This document shows, in pieces, positions 34,661 through 45,667 of a stretch of DNA of 64,000 nt. Under the pieces are notes generated by a model. It did not search any database. It was not told where the DNA came from and was given only the letters and a program-made list of their open reading frames with translations. Source of the stretch: Rhyacophila brunnea (taxonomy: Eukaryota > Arthropoda > Insecta > Trichoptera > Rhyacophilidae); NCBI GenBank assembly GCA_022495005.1, contig JAGYXB010000558.1, forward strand, positions 186,001 through 250,000, in the 5' to 3' direction. The stretch's first letter is position 1. Every line of letters starts with the position of its first letter. A program made the position numbers and the translations under genes.

Positions 34661-34845
34661 GTACAAGTGATATTTTTTTGTTGTTTTAACCTCATTTAAA
34701 TTGATTTATTTATCTTGACAAATTCAAGACGTTCACGACGTAATGTGAAACAAATAAATGGTATTAAAATCAAAGAATGAATTAAGACAAAATATAAGGG
34801 GTAAATAGGTTAGTTCTGTTTTGACAATTGAAATTATTTTTCAAG

Positions 34846-36100
34846 CGCATGTCCCCACGAAGGCCGCGCGGCTTAAGCGTCGGCATATAGCGTTGTAGGT
34901 TCCCGGTTCGAATCCTGGGTCTGACAAGTGCACATATTGTATTTCAATTTGTGTATGAGTCAGAGTATGGACCCAATAGGTTGAGCAAGTGGCTGACATA
35001 CATTTCTCGTATAAACAATATATCTTCATACAAACCTCCATTCTGTAGAGCAGCTATTTACAAACTGGGAGGCGCGGAGTGTTGCTAAGGGAGGCGCGAA
35101 AAGTGTAACACAATTCACTTAAAACCAAAATCCATATTTTCATACAGTGAAAGTGACGTGACAAATATTTGTTTGAATATGTAGATGTTGTATTTATTTA
35201 AAATTCAAGAAAAAAATAATTTAGCCAGAGGTAGCCAAAATGCATAGTTTATAAAACTACTGCTGTACAAATAAATAGTCCTTTAAAAGGTTGTTTGCAA
35301 ACCTGTCTGAAAATATGGAGACAAATTTTATAATACCTCACTTCTACACTATTGTGAAGCGCGCTGGATATCTAGTGAAAAAAGTCTGAATAAAAGGGTC
35401 AAATCATAATGTTGAAATTTGACGCAAGTTTTTTTAGGAACGATAATTTTGTTGTATTTGGTTGAAATTAAAAAAAAATAAGTAAATAAATCAATGCAAG
35501 GACCACTAATGCATTCGCTGATTTAAAAAGACAAAGTGAAGGCATTCATAAAAATTGGAGCTTTGGAAATCAAAATTACAAAAAAAAATAAGTTCGCCAC
35601 AATGAGTATCCACATTTAAAATATTTCTACGCCAGATATATATTGAAACAAACAAAAATCAATTACTGAGTTCTTGGTTAGTTTGATAATGCACTTTTAA
35701 CATTATTTTATTAATAGTAAAAAAGTGTTTCAAAACTATTAAATATTTTAAATATGTGGTTGAAAGATCCTGATCTTGGGGCCCGCTTCAGGATGTGGGG
35801 CCCATGATAGAATCCTTTTGTTAATGAACATGATAAATTTGGATTGACTACTAACTATTGAAATTGATTGTGCTAATATACACACACATTCATCGCATGA
35901 AAAACAAATTAATTTAAAAATGAATACTTAGTAAAACCTTGTTTTTTTTTCATTTTTTTATTACTGCATTGTTGACTAAGGGGGGCGCCAAGATTAGTTT
36001 TTTTTTAAAGGGAGGCGTAGTAACATAAAGTTTGGATAGCACTGCTGTAGAGGCCCATATATTATGATCTTATTAGGATCGGACATGGTCGAAAAATTTC
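34846..36100 (+). mobile_element. SINE split by a hAT insertion, ZfC intron 3
   Basis: The SINE has a full tRNA-like head (GGCCGCGCGGCTTAAGCG A-box region and GGTTCGAATCC B box at about 34905) and the body GGTTGAGCAAGTGGCTGACA. It breaks off at CTGTAGAG (35043-35050) and resumes with CTGTAGAGGCCC (36045), ending GATCGGACATGGTCG. The insertion between is listed separately. The SINE is absent from ZfB intron 3. Confidence 0.85.
35051..36044. mobile_element. Non-autonomous hAT nested in a SINE
   Basis: It is 994 bp long, flanked by the perfect 8-bp duplication CTGTAGAG (35043-35050, 36045-36052). Its ends CAGCTATTTACAAACT and, read inward, CAGTGCTATCCAAACT are imperfect inverted repeats; GGGAGGCG follows each. 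No coding frame is visible. Confidence 0.85.
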
Positions 36101-36196
36101 TTTTGTCCTTCTTTTGTTACTCTTATTCTTTTTGTTTTGTTAGAATCCGAAACCATTCGTTAAATTGACGTTACTTAATCATTTTTTTTCCTAAAG

Positions 36197-37279
36197 GTGG
36201 TACCCCTTATAATGAAACAAGAAAGAGCGACTGCTTCAAATGATTTTCGATACATTGGTGCGTACGGTGGGAAAAATACCATAGGATCGCATCAATACCA
36301 ATACATACCACTTGACATGGACATTCAGTCCGGACTGCCAATTAATGAAATTGAAATTGAGAATAATGACATAAAAAATAACATATCGCTGGCGCCGGCC
36401 GCAAAAGAAATATGTCTGAAGTTGACTAGAGCGGTTTTCTATGAACATAATTTTGTCTGTGATGAATGCTTTGTCGTTTTCCCATCTCAAAACGTTCTAA
36501 ATGACCACAAGATAACGCACAATCCGTCTTCATCTGGTAATAATAAAAATAAGAGTGTGGTCAAACAATTAGTTTGCAATAATTGCAACTACGGAGCAGC
36601 AAATGTTACCATTTTGAACAGACATGAATTGATTCATAGTGACCGCAAATCCTTTGAATGCAGTCTATGTGATTTCAAAACTTATGACTTCCGTGAATTG
36701 AAGCTACATAAAAAGATGCATACTGGCAAATACCCCTATAAATGCGCCATTTGCGATTTTAAATGTAAACAGCCCGCTCATTTAACCAGACATATGTACG
36801 TGCACAGTGGTGAAAAACCATACAAGTGTAGTTCTTGTGATTACAGATGTAACCACCCCGGTAGTTTAAAAAGACATTCATTCACCCATAGCGGTTTAAA
36901 ACCGTTTCATTGTAATAAATGTGATTACAAATGTAATCTCTCGAGTAGTTTAAAAAAACATGCATTGACTCATAGCAGTGAAAGACCGTTTCATTGTGAT
37001 GTATGTGATTACAAATGTAAAGACTCCAGTAGTCTGAGGAAACATAGCGTCATTCATACCGGGGAAACTCCTTACAAATGCGACTATTGTGAATTTAAGT
37101 CTTATCAATCCGCCAGTTTAAAGCGTCATATAATGGTTCACACTGATGAGAAGCCATTCGAATGTGATATGTGTTTGTATAGATGTAGGGACAAGCATTT
37201 CTTGAAGAAACATAAGATTAATGTTCATGGCGCCAAAAACCCAACTGAGACTCTAAAATGTGATACAGCAAACGAATAA
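36197..37279 (+). CDS. ZfC terminal exon, nine-finger zinc-finger array
   Basis: The 360-codon counterpart of the ZfB terminal exon, with the same CTAAAG|GTG acceptor and no frame break. It has nine C2H2 fingers preceded by IMKQER and RAVFYEHNFVCDECF. Compared with ZfB, the fingers differ by I to R at helix position 6 and S to P at position 1 of finger 4, N to H at position -1 of finger 5, and D to L at position -1 of finger 6; other fingers hardly change. It would bind DNA through a shifted site. The preceding exons 2 and 3 are intact but exon 1 is dead, so it is either a shorter active gene or a recently dying one. The intact frame and the clustered changes favour function. Confidence 0.75.
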   Translation: MVPLIMKQERATASNDFRYIGAYGGKNTIGSHQYQYIPLDMDIQSGLPINEIEIENNDIKNNISLAPAAKEICLKLTRAVFYEHNFVCDECFVVFPSQNVLNDHKITHNPSSSGNNKNKSVVKQLVCNNCNYGAANVTILNRHELIHSDRKSFECSLCDFKTYDFRELKLHKKMHTGKYPYKCAICDFKCKQPAHLTRHMYVHSGEKPYKCSSCDYRCNHPGSLKRHSFTHSGLKPFHCNKCDYKCNLSSSLKKHALTHSSERPFHCDVCDYKCKDSSSLRKHSVIHTGETPYKCDYCEFKSYQSASLKRHIMVHTDEKPFECDMCLYRCRDKHFLKKHKINVHGAKNPTETLKCDTANE

Positions 37280-37396
37280 ATTACGTTTACGTGCCAGTTG
37301 GATCGGAAGATGCTGTGTCTAAAGCCTTTATCCTACTTACACCACAGTAATTACATTATAAAGATTGTCAATAAGCAGAATGGTGTACGGCTATAA

Positions 37397-37402
37397 AATA
37401 AA
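37397..37402 (+). promoter_or_regulatory. ZfC polyadenylation signal
   Basis: AATAAA after the ZfC stop, in the position conserved with ZfB (20433). Confidence 0.5.
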
Positions 37403-37429
37403 AATTGATACCTATACCTCCGTTTACGT

Positions 37430-38205
37430 AATAATCATCATCATCATCAGCCTGAATCTGTCTACTACTAGATGAATGCCTCTTCAAGCTGCTTCTACTT
37501 CTTTTTGTCCTGTGCATAGCGTTGCCACGTACTTTCGCAGAACTTTATCAATTCATCGATCCAGCGGCCTCTAGGTCTACCTTGCGGACGTTTTGTACTT
37601 CTTAGATACCACTGGATGACTAGATTTATCCAAAGATTGTCTCTTCGTCGACCTATGTGTCCAGCCCATCTCCATTTAAGACTTTTAATAAACTCTATTA
37701 CATCGCAAACCCTTGTCTGCTTCCTTATCCACTCATTCCTCTTCTTGTCCTTTCGCGTTATGTCCAGCATGCACCTCTCCATACAACGTTGTGCTACTCT
37801 AAGTTTCTGCATCTCTCTTTTACTTAGGGTCCATGTTTCACACGCATATGTGACCTCGGGAAGCACACACTGGTTGAACACTTTGCGCTTTAGGCAGAGT
37901 GGAACGTCGTTTTTGAAGACATTATTCAGGCGGCCAAAAGCACTCAAGCCTAGCTTTACTCTGCGAACAATTTTATCAAATATACATCCATCTATAGACA
38001 CTTGTTGTCCCAGATAGATGTAGCTTTTCACCTGTTCGAACTGAGTGGCCCGCAAAGCAGTGAGTCATCTGCGTTTTGCCGATGACATAGTAATTTTCTC
38101 GCAAGACTCAGAAGACCTCAGAAGAATGCAGGAACTAGCTGAAGCATGCAACATAGTCGGCTTGAAAATAAATGTAACGAAGACGAAAGTTATGTTATAA
38201 TATAC
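37430..38205 (-). mobile_element. LINE family 2 fragment with 5' inversion (copy B)
   Basis: The minus strand is open at 38055-37495 for a LINE ORF2 tail (EQVKSYIYLGQQVSIDG, LPEVTYACETWTLSKREMQ, RWAGHIGRRRDN, GRPRGRWIDE), followed by a (GAT)n-type tail. At 38060-38200 the plus strand encodes the preceding part, SHLRFADDIVIFSQDSEDL and GLKINVTKTKVML. The two parts of one protein therefore face each other at about 38056, a 5' inversion. Confidence 0.85.
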
Positions 38206-38370
38206 AGTGAAAATATAATTTTAAATACCCTTATCATTATATTCTATGCAATCCCTAAAAAACATTGTAAAAGTGCAACATTCAATGAATTATTCCCCTT
38301 ATTATTACATGTTATTGTATGGATATTTTCTATAATAAATAAATGTAGATTAATAAATTCTCTCGAACAC

Positions 38371-38996
38371 ATTATAAGATAATGTTTGAATGCAACTACG
38401 AAGGGTGACTTGAGAAGCACAGTTGTCAGGTAGGTATATTTACGGGAAATAAGAAGATAATTCGATATTACTACTGATGGATAGTGAGATATCCCGGGTC
38501 CTGTGGCTAGCTCTGGATGTTGTTAGGACCCGGGATTCACAAAAATTAAATAATAAATAGAAATAGGTGGCAGTAAAATGAAAAAGTCTTGATTGTATCG
38601 TTCAGAGAACGTGGTTTTTATATGTTGGCTATATCGACACACCATCAATTCACAATATTATTCTTACACATTTCCGTCACTTAATATTACTGCCTAATCT
38701 CTAATTCGCTTTAACTTTAAACTTAATTCTCTATATCCTTTTCTCTAACTAATTTTTAACGTCCAAGCGTGGTTATGTCGTTTCTTTTTAGTCGTGAGGG
38801 CCGATGTTGCCTCTTTACATGGCGACCCTTTACTGACTTTTTTCTATCAAACAGTGTTGCCATCATTCCCTTACATACTCCTTATCGTTAAATTCCTTTG
38901 GCTTTCGTCTCTTTTATTCGGCAAATCACATACTTCTCTGACATACTATTATTATCATTACATACAATTCTTACGTGGTAAGTATATGTTGAATAT
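38371..38996 (+). other. Possible solo LTR with terminal stem
   Basis: A 12-bp perfect stem (ATCCCGGGTCCT at 38491, AGGACCCGGGAT ending 38536) follows TGAGAT, and GGCTAGCTC is shared with the start of the LTR at 52766. TGGCGACCC near 38820 resembles a primer-binding site. The extent and identity are uncertain, and no second LTR was found. Confidence 0.35.
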
Positions 38997-39480
38997 TTTT
39001 TTATTTATTTATTTAAGAATATAAAACATTGTGGATATAACAAATCTAAATTCAAGACGTACACAACATGAGCTTTACATTATAACAAATATTACAATAT
39101 GGAATATTATAATAACAGAAAAACAAATTAAATCAAAACATACTTACGTACAATCTAATACAAAAAACATACAATTTTACACAGAATAATAAAGTTTCAA
39201 AAACAAAATGCAAAGTACATCACTGAAAATGTTTGTCTTTAGGGAGCGCATTTACTAATCTTGCACCCGTCGCTAATGGTGCCTGATAGGCTTGACACGA
39301 GGAGACGGTTCCGATCCAGAATAAATCATGGCTGCGACCACGTAGGTAATTGGCAGGCGCATGTAAATTCAAATTTATTAGGACACCAGGATTTGAAACC
39401 ATCCCTTGCGCTAACAAGCAAAAGTGTTTCAAGAGAAGAAGAGACCGACGAGATTCAAGAGAGTGAAAAGTAAGCATGCC
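38997..39480 (-). mobile_element. Jockey/CR1-like LINE 3' end
   Basis: The minus strand (39477-39220) encodes LTFHSLESRRSLLLLKHFC, NLHAPANYLRGRSHDLF and ARLVNALPK, the pattern seen at the C-terminus of many jockey/CR1 ORF2 proteins. After a 3' UTR it ends in an (AAAT)n-type tail at 38997-39020. Confidence 0.6.
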
Positions 39481-39889
39481 TTGTAGAAAGGCAGTCGGAA
39501 CTTTGACAGTTAATCACGGAATATTGGATGTATGTACGCCCATTGTTGATTAGAGGTCAGGTGACATGGTTACACATAACAATTACGTAAATTAGGCTAT
39601 CGGGAGAGGCCCAATAATCATGGGTGTAACAATAGGTACACACTAATTCGATGAAATTTCAATACTTCACTGACGATGTAAAATTTATCGATGTGTTTAA
39701 ATTGTGTATTTTCTTATACCTACATTGTTTTATACACCTTATTAAATAAGAGTTTATTTTAAAAGCGATTGAATCCAATATCGACATTTCAGTTTAAAAA
39801 AAATATCATAGTATAAATGTTGATAACAGAACTTTAATATAATATTCTAATGTTGGTTAACCACATTAGACATTTTTAAGGGTGCCTCC

Positions 39890-40155
39890 CTAGGGGCGGC
39901 AGGTTATATGAAAGTATGGCGAAGTAGGCAAGTATGGTGTGACAGGCTGGTAATCAATTTGCGGCAAAATTTTCACGTTAACATTATATTATATTGGTAC
40001 GTTATAATGACCAAAGTAAAACCTCTGTGATGGCCTGCATTTTTTTTATCGCATCGCTATTTCTCGTAAGTTGTCGGCTATTAATTGTTGGCCTGCTTCA
40101 TTCAGTTGTATGAAAAAGCCGATACCTTGCCCCTATTTTTATTTAATACCTCTAT
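39890..40155 (+). mobile_element. MITE with 9-bp target duplication (copy 1)
   Basis: It is 266 bp long, bounded by GGTGCCTCC at 39881-39889 and 40156-40164. Ends read CTAGGGGCGGCAGG and TAATACCTCTAT. The second copy, in reverse, is at 48622-48896. A 9-bp duplication suggests a Mutator- or Merlin-like mobilising enzyme; no coding sequence is present. Confidence 0.85.
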
Positions 40156-40333
40156 GGTGCCTCCAAACTTCTGTCAGTCTCACCACACGTCACGTAGGTA
40201 TCTTAAACCACCAGTGTTTGAGAGTGGGCTTTATACAAATGCTTTAATTCTCAGTAGGTACAAATTATTTGGTGTGTATATCAATAATTGTAAGATTCTT
40301 GTTCTATTTGAAGACATAGGTATATTAAAATAA

Positions 40334-42580
40334 CACCCACGGTGGCCGCGCGGCTTAAGCGTTGGACTACCACGCTGTGGGTCTCAGTTTCGAATCTAGG
40401 GTCTGGCAAGTACACATATTATTGTTTTTCGTTTCGTGTTTTGTGTGTGAGTCAGGGTATGTTCCTAGTATCGTCACCGTTTTAGCAAAACCATCTATGT
40501 GCACTTTCTCAAATTGTGCAGGAGAAGGATAAAACTGAATAAAAAAATAATGTTACATTTAAACATTAAAATTATGAAGAATGCTTTATTATAATCAGAA
40601 AATGGTCTAACATTATTATTTTGTTTACAAAAATCTTTTATTTTAATACAAAAATAATAAAAATACAGTTTGTGATGTCACATAAGTTGTTTTGACCGTT
40701 TTGTAAATACACATAGTTTAATTTATTCATCAAAATGTGAATAATAATAAATTCATGAAAAACTGTTACATAAATAATAGTTGAAATATACAGAGTGCGT
40801 TAGTGATAAATTGCAATATCATTTTATTAATTATTAATGCAATAGTGAGATGATATTATATTTATAAGTTCGTTTACTTTCTATTAGCAGGTTTAAATGT
40901 TAGGTTATCGTAGAAATAGTGGTGATCTTTCTCTATTACACTTTTTAATTCCTGAAGATGTATGTATTTCGACTGCGATATTGGCAATGATTCATTATAT
41001 ATATATTACAAAAGCCATCGAACGGTTGCACTGATAAAAGTTGAGTTTGTAAAAGATTTTTCCATCTGGTAGATACTTTAACATTTTAATATCATATACA
41101 ACAGGATCTCCGATTCGTTTTCCTGGTCTGATTGAACTTAATCCAGATTTAATCTTATCCATAATTCTTAAAAATTTAAAATCAATGGCATTAATTTTAT
41201 AAGGTTGTTTTGGTCTTGCTAGCCGCATACGTGCTATATAATCAGATGGTGAATAAATATTGGAGGCTTAAAATACTTTTCTTAGGTGGCATGTGCACTA
41301 TCGGCCTCTATCATGGTGTGGCCTTTTTCCAGAAAAAGCTGTTGAATCTCGATGTTTTCTCTCTCTAAAGATATAACTTAGAGCAGTAGCGAATAATTTA
41401 TTTCGGTTTTGATATCCACACCCATCCGATATTAGAATTATTTCATTGTATTGTCCTGCTTTCGATGAGATGAGACAAATTCATTAGAAGATACATTATG
41501 AAGAATGTATATGGTGAAATTGTGTAGTTGCAGCTTTTGTTTATAATACATTTGTGTCTGTGTTTTGGACATAGCAGCACACTTTGGAGATCCATTGTGA
41601 TTACTAACCGTCCACGTTCTGGTACTCTCCTTCATTTCATTTTTGGTCTTCTAGCATCTTTTTTTTATAATAATGTGGCTATTGTATTCCATTTCTGAAA
41701 CATTCTTCATTTTATAACTACAGCAGATGGCAGTGATGGCACACTGATCTTTACGTGGTTGGTGAATACTGATTTTTTGGTGGTAAATATACTGGAGTAT
41801 ATTCTGCTGCTTTATGACCATTTTCCAGAGACCATTTTTTATATTCATCATGCATTTGTATTTTGGATCGGAAACACGATTCCACATACACCCTGGAGGT
41901 ATTTTCTCTGCAATGATGGCTGGGAACTTTGGAATTAGATCCAACCATAATGTAACATTTTTCCACAAATCTCTCCGTTTTGATTTTTGGTTGCACTACC
42001 AATTATTTATCTTCAGTCAGATTCTTATTACCTGTCATTGTTGCTTTCAATTGGCCACTGTCATCGAGACGTTTGTAGTTGTTTATCCAACTTTTAAATT
42101 AATTCTCGCCTATACCCTATTGACTATGTAGGCATCTTCCAGAAATTATTGAATATTTCCTGTCTCTCTTTTTGAGAAAGCATCTTTCAAATCGTCGTGC
42201 AAGACCATAATGCATAGCATATAACATAGAAACAAACAATGTGTAGCCAAACTGTAAAAAAACATTACACTCTCGATATCAAAATACCATCTATATGTTA
42301 CTATAATATACACATAGTTGTTTTTGTGAACCGTGGTTTTTGAACCTTACACATAGCTGTTTTTTATTTTTTGAAATAACTTCGGAGCGAGTTTACCCAA
42401 CACATAGATCATTTTACTGGCCTATAGAGATAAAATTAGGAATGACTTGGTATTTAAAAGTCATTTTTGATAAAAGTGACACATAGATGGTTTTGCTAAA
42501 ACGGTGACGGTATGTTGAGCAAGTGGCTGACATCCATTTCCCTAAAATAAGCAGGAGATTACATACCTACCTAATGAATT
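40334..42580 (+). mobile_element. SINE split by a 2-kb DNA transposon
   Basis: The SINE head (GTGGCCGCGCGGCTTAAGCG) and the variant B box TTTCGAATC are at 40340-40405. The body breaks after GTTCCTAGTAT at 40471 and continues at 42510 with GTATGTTGAGCAAGTGGCTGA. The inserted element is described separately. Confidence 0.8.
40472..42509 (-). mobile_element. TIR transposon with 4-bp TSD and decayed transposase
   Basis: Inverted ends CGTCACCGTTTTAGCAAAAC... extend about 30 bp; GTAT flanks both ends (40468-40471, 42510-42513). Minus-strand frames, broken by indels, encode in order HHCRENTSR and YVESCF, KDQC with a following Cys pair, MYYKQKLQLHNFTIY, ISDGCGYQNRN, a GHTMIEADSAHA-type stretch and a C-terminal SIRPGKRIGDPVVYDI. 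This is a widespread uncharacterised insect transposase family, related to the fragment at 9299-9604. Direct CACATAG-T/C/A-TG-TTTT repeats inside the right end could be transposase-binding sites. The superfamily is unresolved; Sola-type is one possibility because of the 4-bp duplication. Confidence 0.75.
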
Positions 42581-42734
42581 GGTAGATAATTTAATACTAA
42601 AAATGAAAGAAGACGTCTTTCTAAGTCTTCTTAAGGGTGACACTTTACTGGAAATAATGCTATTCATAATTGGAACGGAAAAATACAAATCTAGGTATAT
42701 AAATGGAATATGTACTAGGTATTATATTCTCTTC

Positions 42735-42900
42735 GGAGGATGACATTCGACTATTGAGCAGCCTTCTGAACGAGTTGCCTCCACTCCTTTCGGCATGGTA
42801 AGTAAGTACCTAATATTTTTTTAATTAATTCTTGTTCCTTTATTAGAAGTGGCGCTCCTATCCAGCGCATGACCTGTATATCCTCATGTGACATCACTGT
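42735..42900 (-). mobile_element. Small LINE ORF2 C-terminal fragment
   Basis: The minus strand encodes MRWIGAPLLIKE and CRKEWRQLVQKAAQ, resembling the final residues of LINE ORF2 proteins. It is too short to assign to a family. Confidence 0.35.
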
Positions 42901-43312
42901 TTACTATTCTGTATCGGACTGTATAGGTTCCCGTATTTGACGATGACAAAAAGGGCATATTCATAGCCTTTGCCCGCTCCATGTTTTAACGCCACACAGG
43001 GTCTCCAGGTTTGATTTCTGGGGATTTCACAATAGGTACCTACATGAGATTTTCTCAATTCTGAACAAAAACGATGCATGAGTGCGAGTGATAAAGTATT
43101 CGGCACCCTTACAATCTCTGCGACACGCGCTAGAGTAAGAGAAAAGGTCTACATATCAGCTGTGAGCTAGTTTCCAAAAGTATCGCCATCAAATCGGGGC
43201 GAAACGCTTCACATGGCGTCGATTACTTGCGAGCTCGAGTTGCTAAAATTTATATTTTTTGTGTTAAACATAAGGTCAATGGTAAATATTTTTAGTTAAT
43301 TAAGTAGAAAAG

Positions 43313-43385
43313 ATGGTTATGTGTGTTGTCTTAAAATGTGGTAGCCGTACTGATAAGCAAGAAGATGGTATTATACGTTTCATAG
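43313..43385 (+). CDS. Candidate first exon of a THAP-domain protein
   Basis: ATG at 43313 opens 24 codons reading CVVLKCGSRTDKQEDGIIRF, which resembles the N-terminus of insect THAP domains (Cys-x-x-x-x-Cys-G-S-R then a basic-aromatic strand). It ends at a consensus donor GTATGT in phase 1. The remaining zinc ligands would be in a later exon, and none was recognised before or after the foldback element that starts 74 bp downstream. It may be a real gene start, a stranded exon or part of a transposase gene. Confidence 0.4.
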
Positions 43386-43458
43386 GTATGTTAATACTTC
43401 TTTAAAATAACTTAAATTATGGATATCTTTACCTAATTGTTGCATTTTAACCGCTTAA

Positions 43459-44848
43459 GGGGGGACATGCTCGTCGAAGGTCAAAATTGAGTTTTTATTG
43501 TATTTTCAAACCATGATCCTGGACCCTCCTTAAACGTTGTAGATAATCTATTTATATAATTTTGAAGCCTTATTATCCTTTATAGTTATTTTAAACATTT
43601 GATGACTGCATAAAGTATTTTTGTTACATAAAATAGTATTCTTTTAAACCTCTCGCTCTAATGTTTTAGAATATAGTCATATTTCGGTACATAACTGTGC
43701 AGTGGTGTTAAGATTTTTTACATTTTATTAATTTTTAAACGCATTTATAAAACCATTAGTATAATTTATTACGAGATAATTTTTGTAAATTATTCACGAT
43801 AAAAAAATATTTTGATAATCTCTGTGATCCCAAATTTGACAAGAATTAGGCATTTTATTATTCAAAAAATCGGCAAGATTAACACATTTGAAGATGAATC
43901 TAAAGATACTTATTATAAGCTATATCTTTGACCATTCAAGTGTGATAAAAATCTTATGAATAATGATTGCTTTATAATAATTATTGACCTAAGAATAAGG
44001 TAGTGTTTTTTTGAAATACGCCATTTTTTTTGTCATTCCCTAGTAGTTAAGCTACAACATACGGCCGTAGCCATAAAATGACAAAATATAATTAAAGTAG
44101 GGAGTAAAATTATGTTAACGCGCGTGTTTGAACATGTACTTAACCGAATTTTTTATTTTTTTTTAAACGGTACATGTTCAAACACGCGCGTCAATATCAT
44201 TTTACTCCCTACTTTAATTATAGTTTGTCAATTTATGGCTACAGCCGTATGTTGTAGCTTAACCACTGGGGAATGACAAAAGAAATGGCGTATTTCAAAA
44301 AAACACTACCTTATTCTTGGTCAATAATTATTATAAAGCAATCATTATTCATAAGATGTTTTTCACACTTGAATGGTCAAAGACATAGCTTATAATAAGT
44401 ATCTTTAGAATCATCTTCAAATGTGTTAATCTTGCCGATTTTTTGAATAATAAAATGCCTAATTCTTGTCAAATTTGGGATCACAGAGATTATCAATATA
44501 ATTTTTATCGTGAATATTTTACAAAAATTATCTCGTAATAAATTATACTAATGGTTTTTATAAATGCGTTTAAAAATTAATAAATGTAAAAAATCTTAAC
44601 ACCACTGCACAGTTATGTACCGAAATATGACTATATTCTAAAACATTAGAGCGAGAGGTTTAAAAGAATACTATTTTATGTACCAAAAATACTTCATGCA
44701 GTCATCAAATGTTTTAAATAACTATAAAGGATAATAAGGCTTCAAAATTATATAAATAGATCATCTACAACGTTTAAGGAGTGTCCAGGATCATGGTTTG
44801 AATATACAATAAAAACTCAATTTTGACCTTCGACGAGCATGTCCCCCC
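43459..44848. mobile_element. TTAA-flanked foldback element with 680-bp arms
   Basis: The arms 43459-44139 and 44170-44848 are near-perfect reverse complements around a 30-bp centre. The outer ends are GGGGGGACATGCTCGTCG, and TTAA lies at each boundary (43455-43458, 44849-44852). Each arm matches the non-coding 3' part of the transposase-bearing relic at 9990-10578. The element has no coding capacity; it looks like a non-autonomous derivative made by inverted duplication of one end. Confidence 0.9.
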
Positions 44849-44852
44849 TTAA

Positions 44853-45667
44853 AAATACTATATAACGTAAAAAAATAGAATATTATATTTTAATTCTGAG
44901 CTTGTAGTGCGAGCACTTTGGGCGAGCACTAGCGTAATGGTCTATGGTCTCGAACATTTGTAGACGAATGCGTTCGCTCGCCCACAAACCAAACGCAAGG
45001 CACGCGGCTTCATTTAGCAATGCAACGGGTGGCGTCTAGATGTATCTATAGTCTAAGATTCTGACTGTTTTTGTGATGTTGTATGCCTACTATTGCTAGA
45101 TTATGATAATTTACCCCGAATTGTTATAATTTTATAATCATGTGTTCTCATAATGTTATTATTATTTACAAACAAGATGGTAATGAGTAAATTTTGCAAA
45201 TTGAATATAGTAAGGTATAGTAAGTATTCCTTCAAATAAATTAGGTAGGTAGGTAATATCGATTTTACAAAATGGGAGCATAAAATAAAACGGAAAAGGA
45301 GGAGACGGACACGGACATAGACCTCAAAAAAAGGGAATGTGTGGAAACGGGAACCCTATTACTACAACACTCTGCACATTTTTTTTAAATCTACCTAGTG
45401 GATTGCCCACTGAAGAAGGAAGCCGCTACATTACACGACTGGTCCTACTTTTCGCCCCTCCCGTTGTCTATGGATGGTCTGTCATCGCTTGCCATTGCCT
45501 ATAATAGAGTGCTCATACTGATGCGTATGTCGTGTTCACTTGTCGGAGTATTCTTAGTTTCAGATTTCTTTCAGATTATTTTAACGTATCTTGGAGTTCA
45601 TCTGATTTAGTGGTTATGTTTAAAATTAATGATTGGAAGTGACGATCAAAGTACGTAAACTTCTTCT
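44853..45667. other. Intergenic, no gene seen
   Basis: No coding signal. 45585-45660 matches part of ZfA intron 1 (3395-3470). Confidence 0.4.

Larger units (their letters stand above)
22850..38370. repeat. Segmental duplication, copy B (contains ZfC)
   Basis: It is collinear with 12600-21389. Private to B or missing from A are about 23660-25010 (holding the foldback at 24027 and the MITE at 24558), the hAT MITE at 27007-27457, the foldback at 27745-27887, the stretch 30231-33865, and the SINE with a nested hAT at 34846-36100. Confidence 0.85.
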
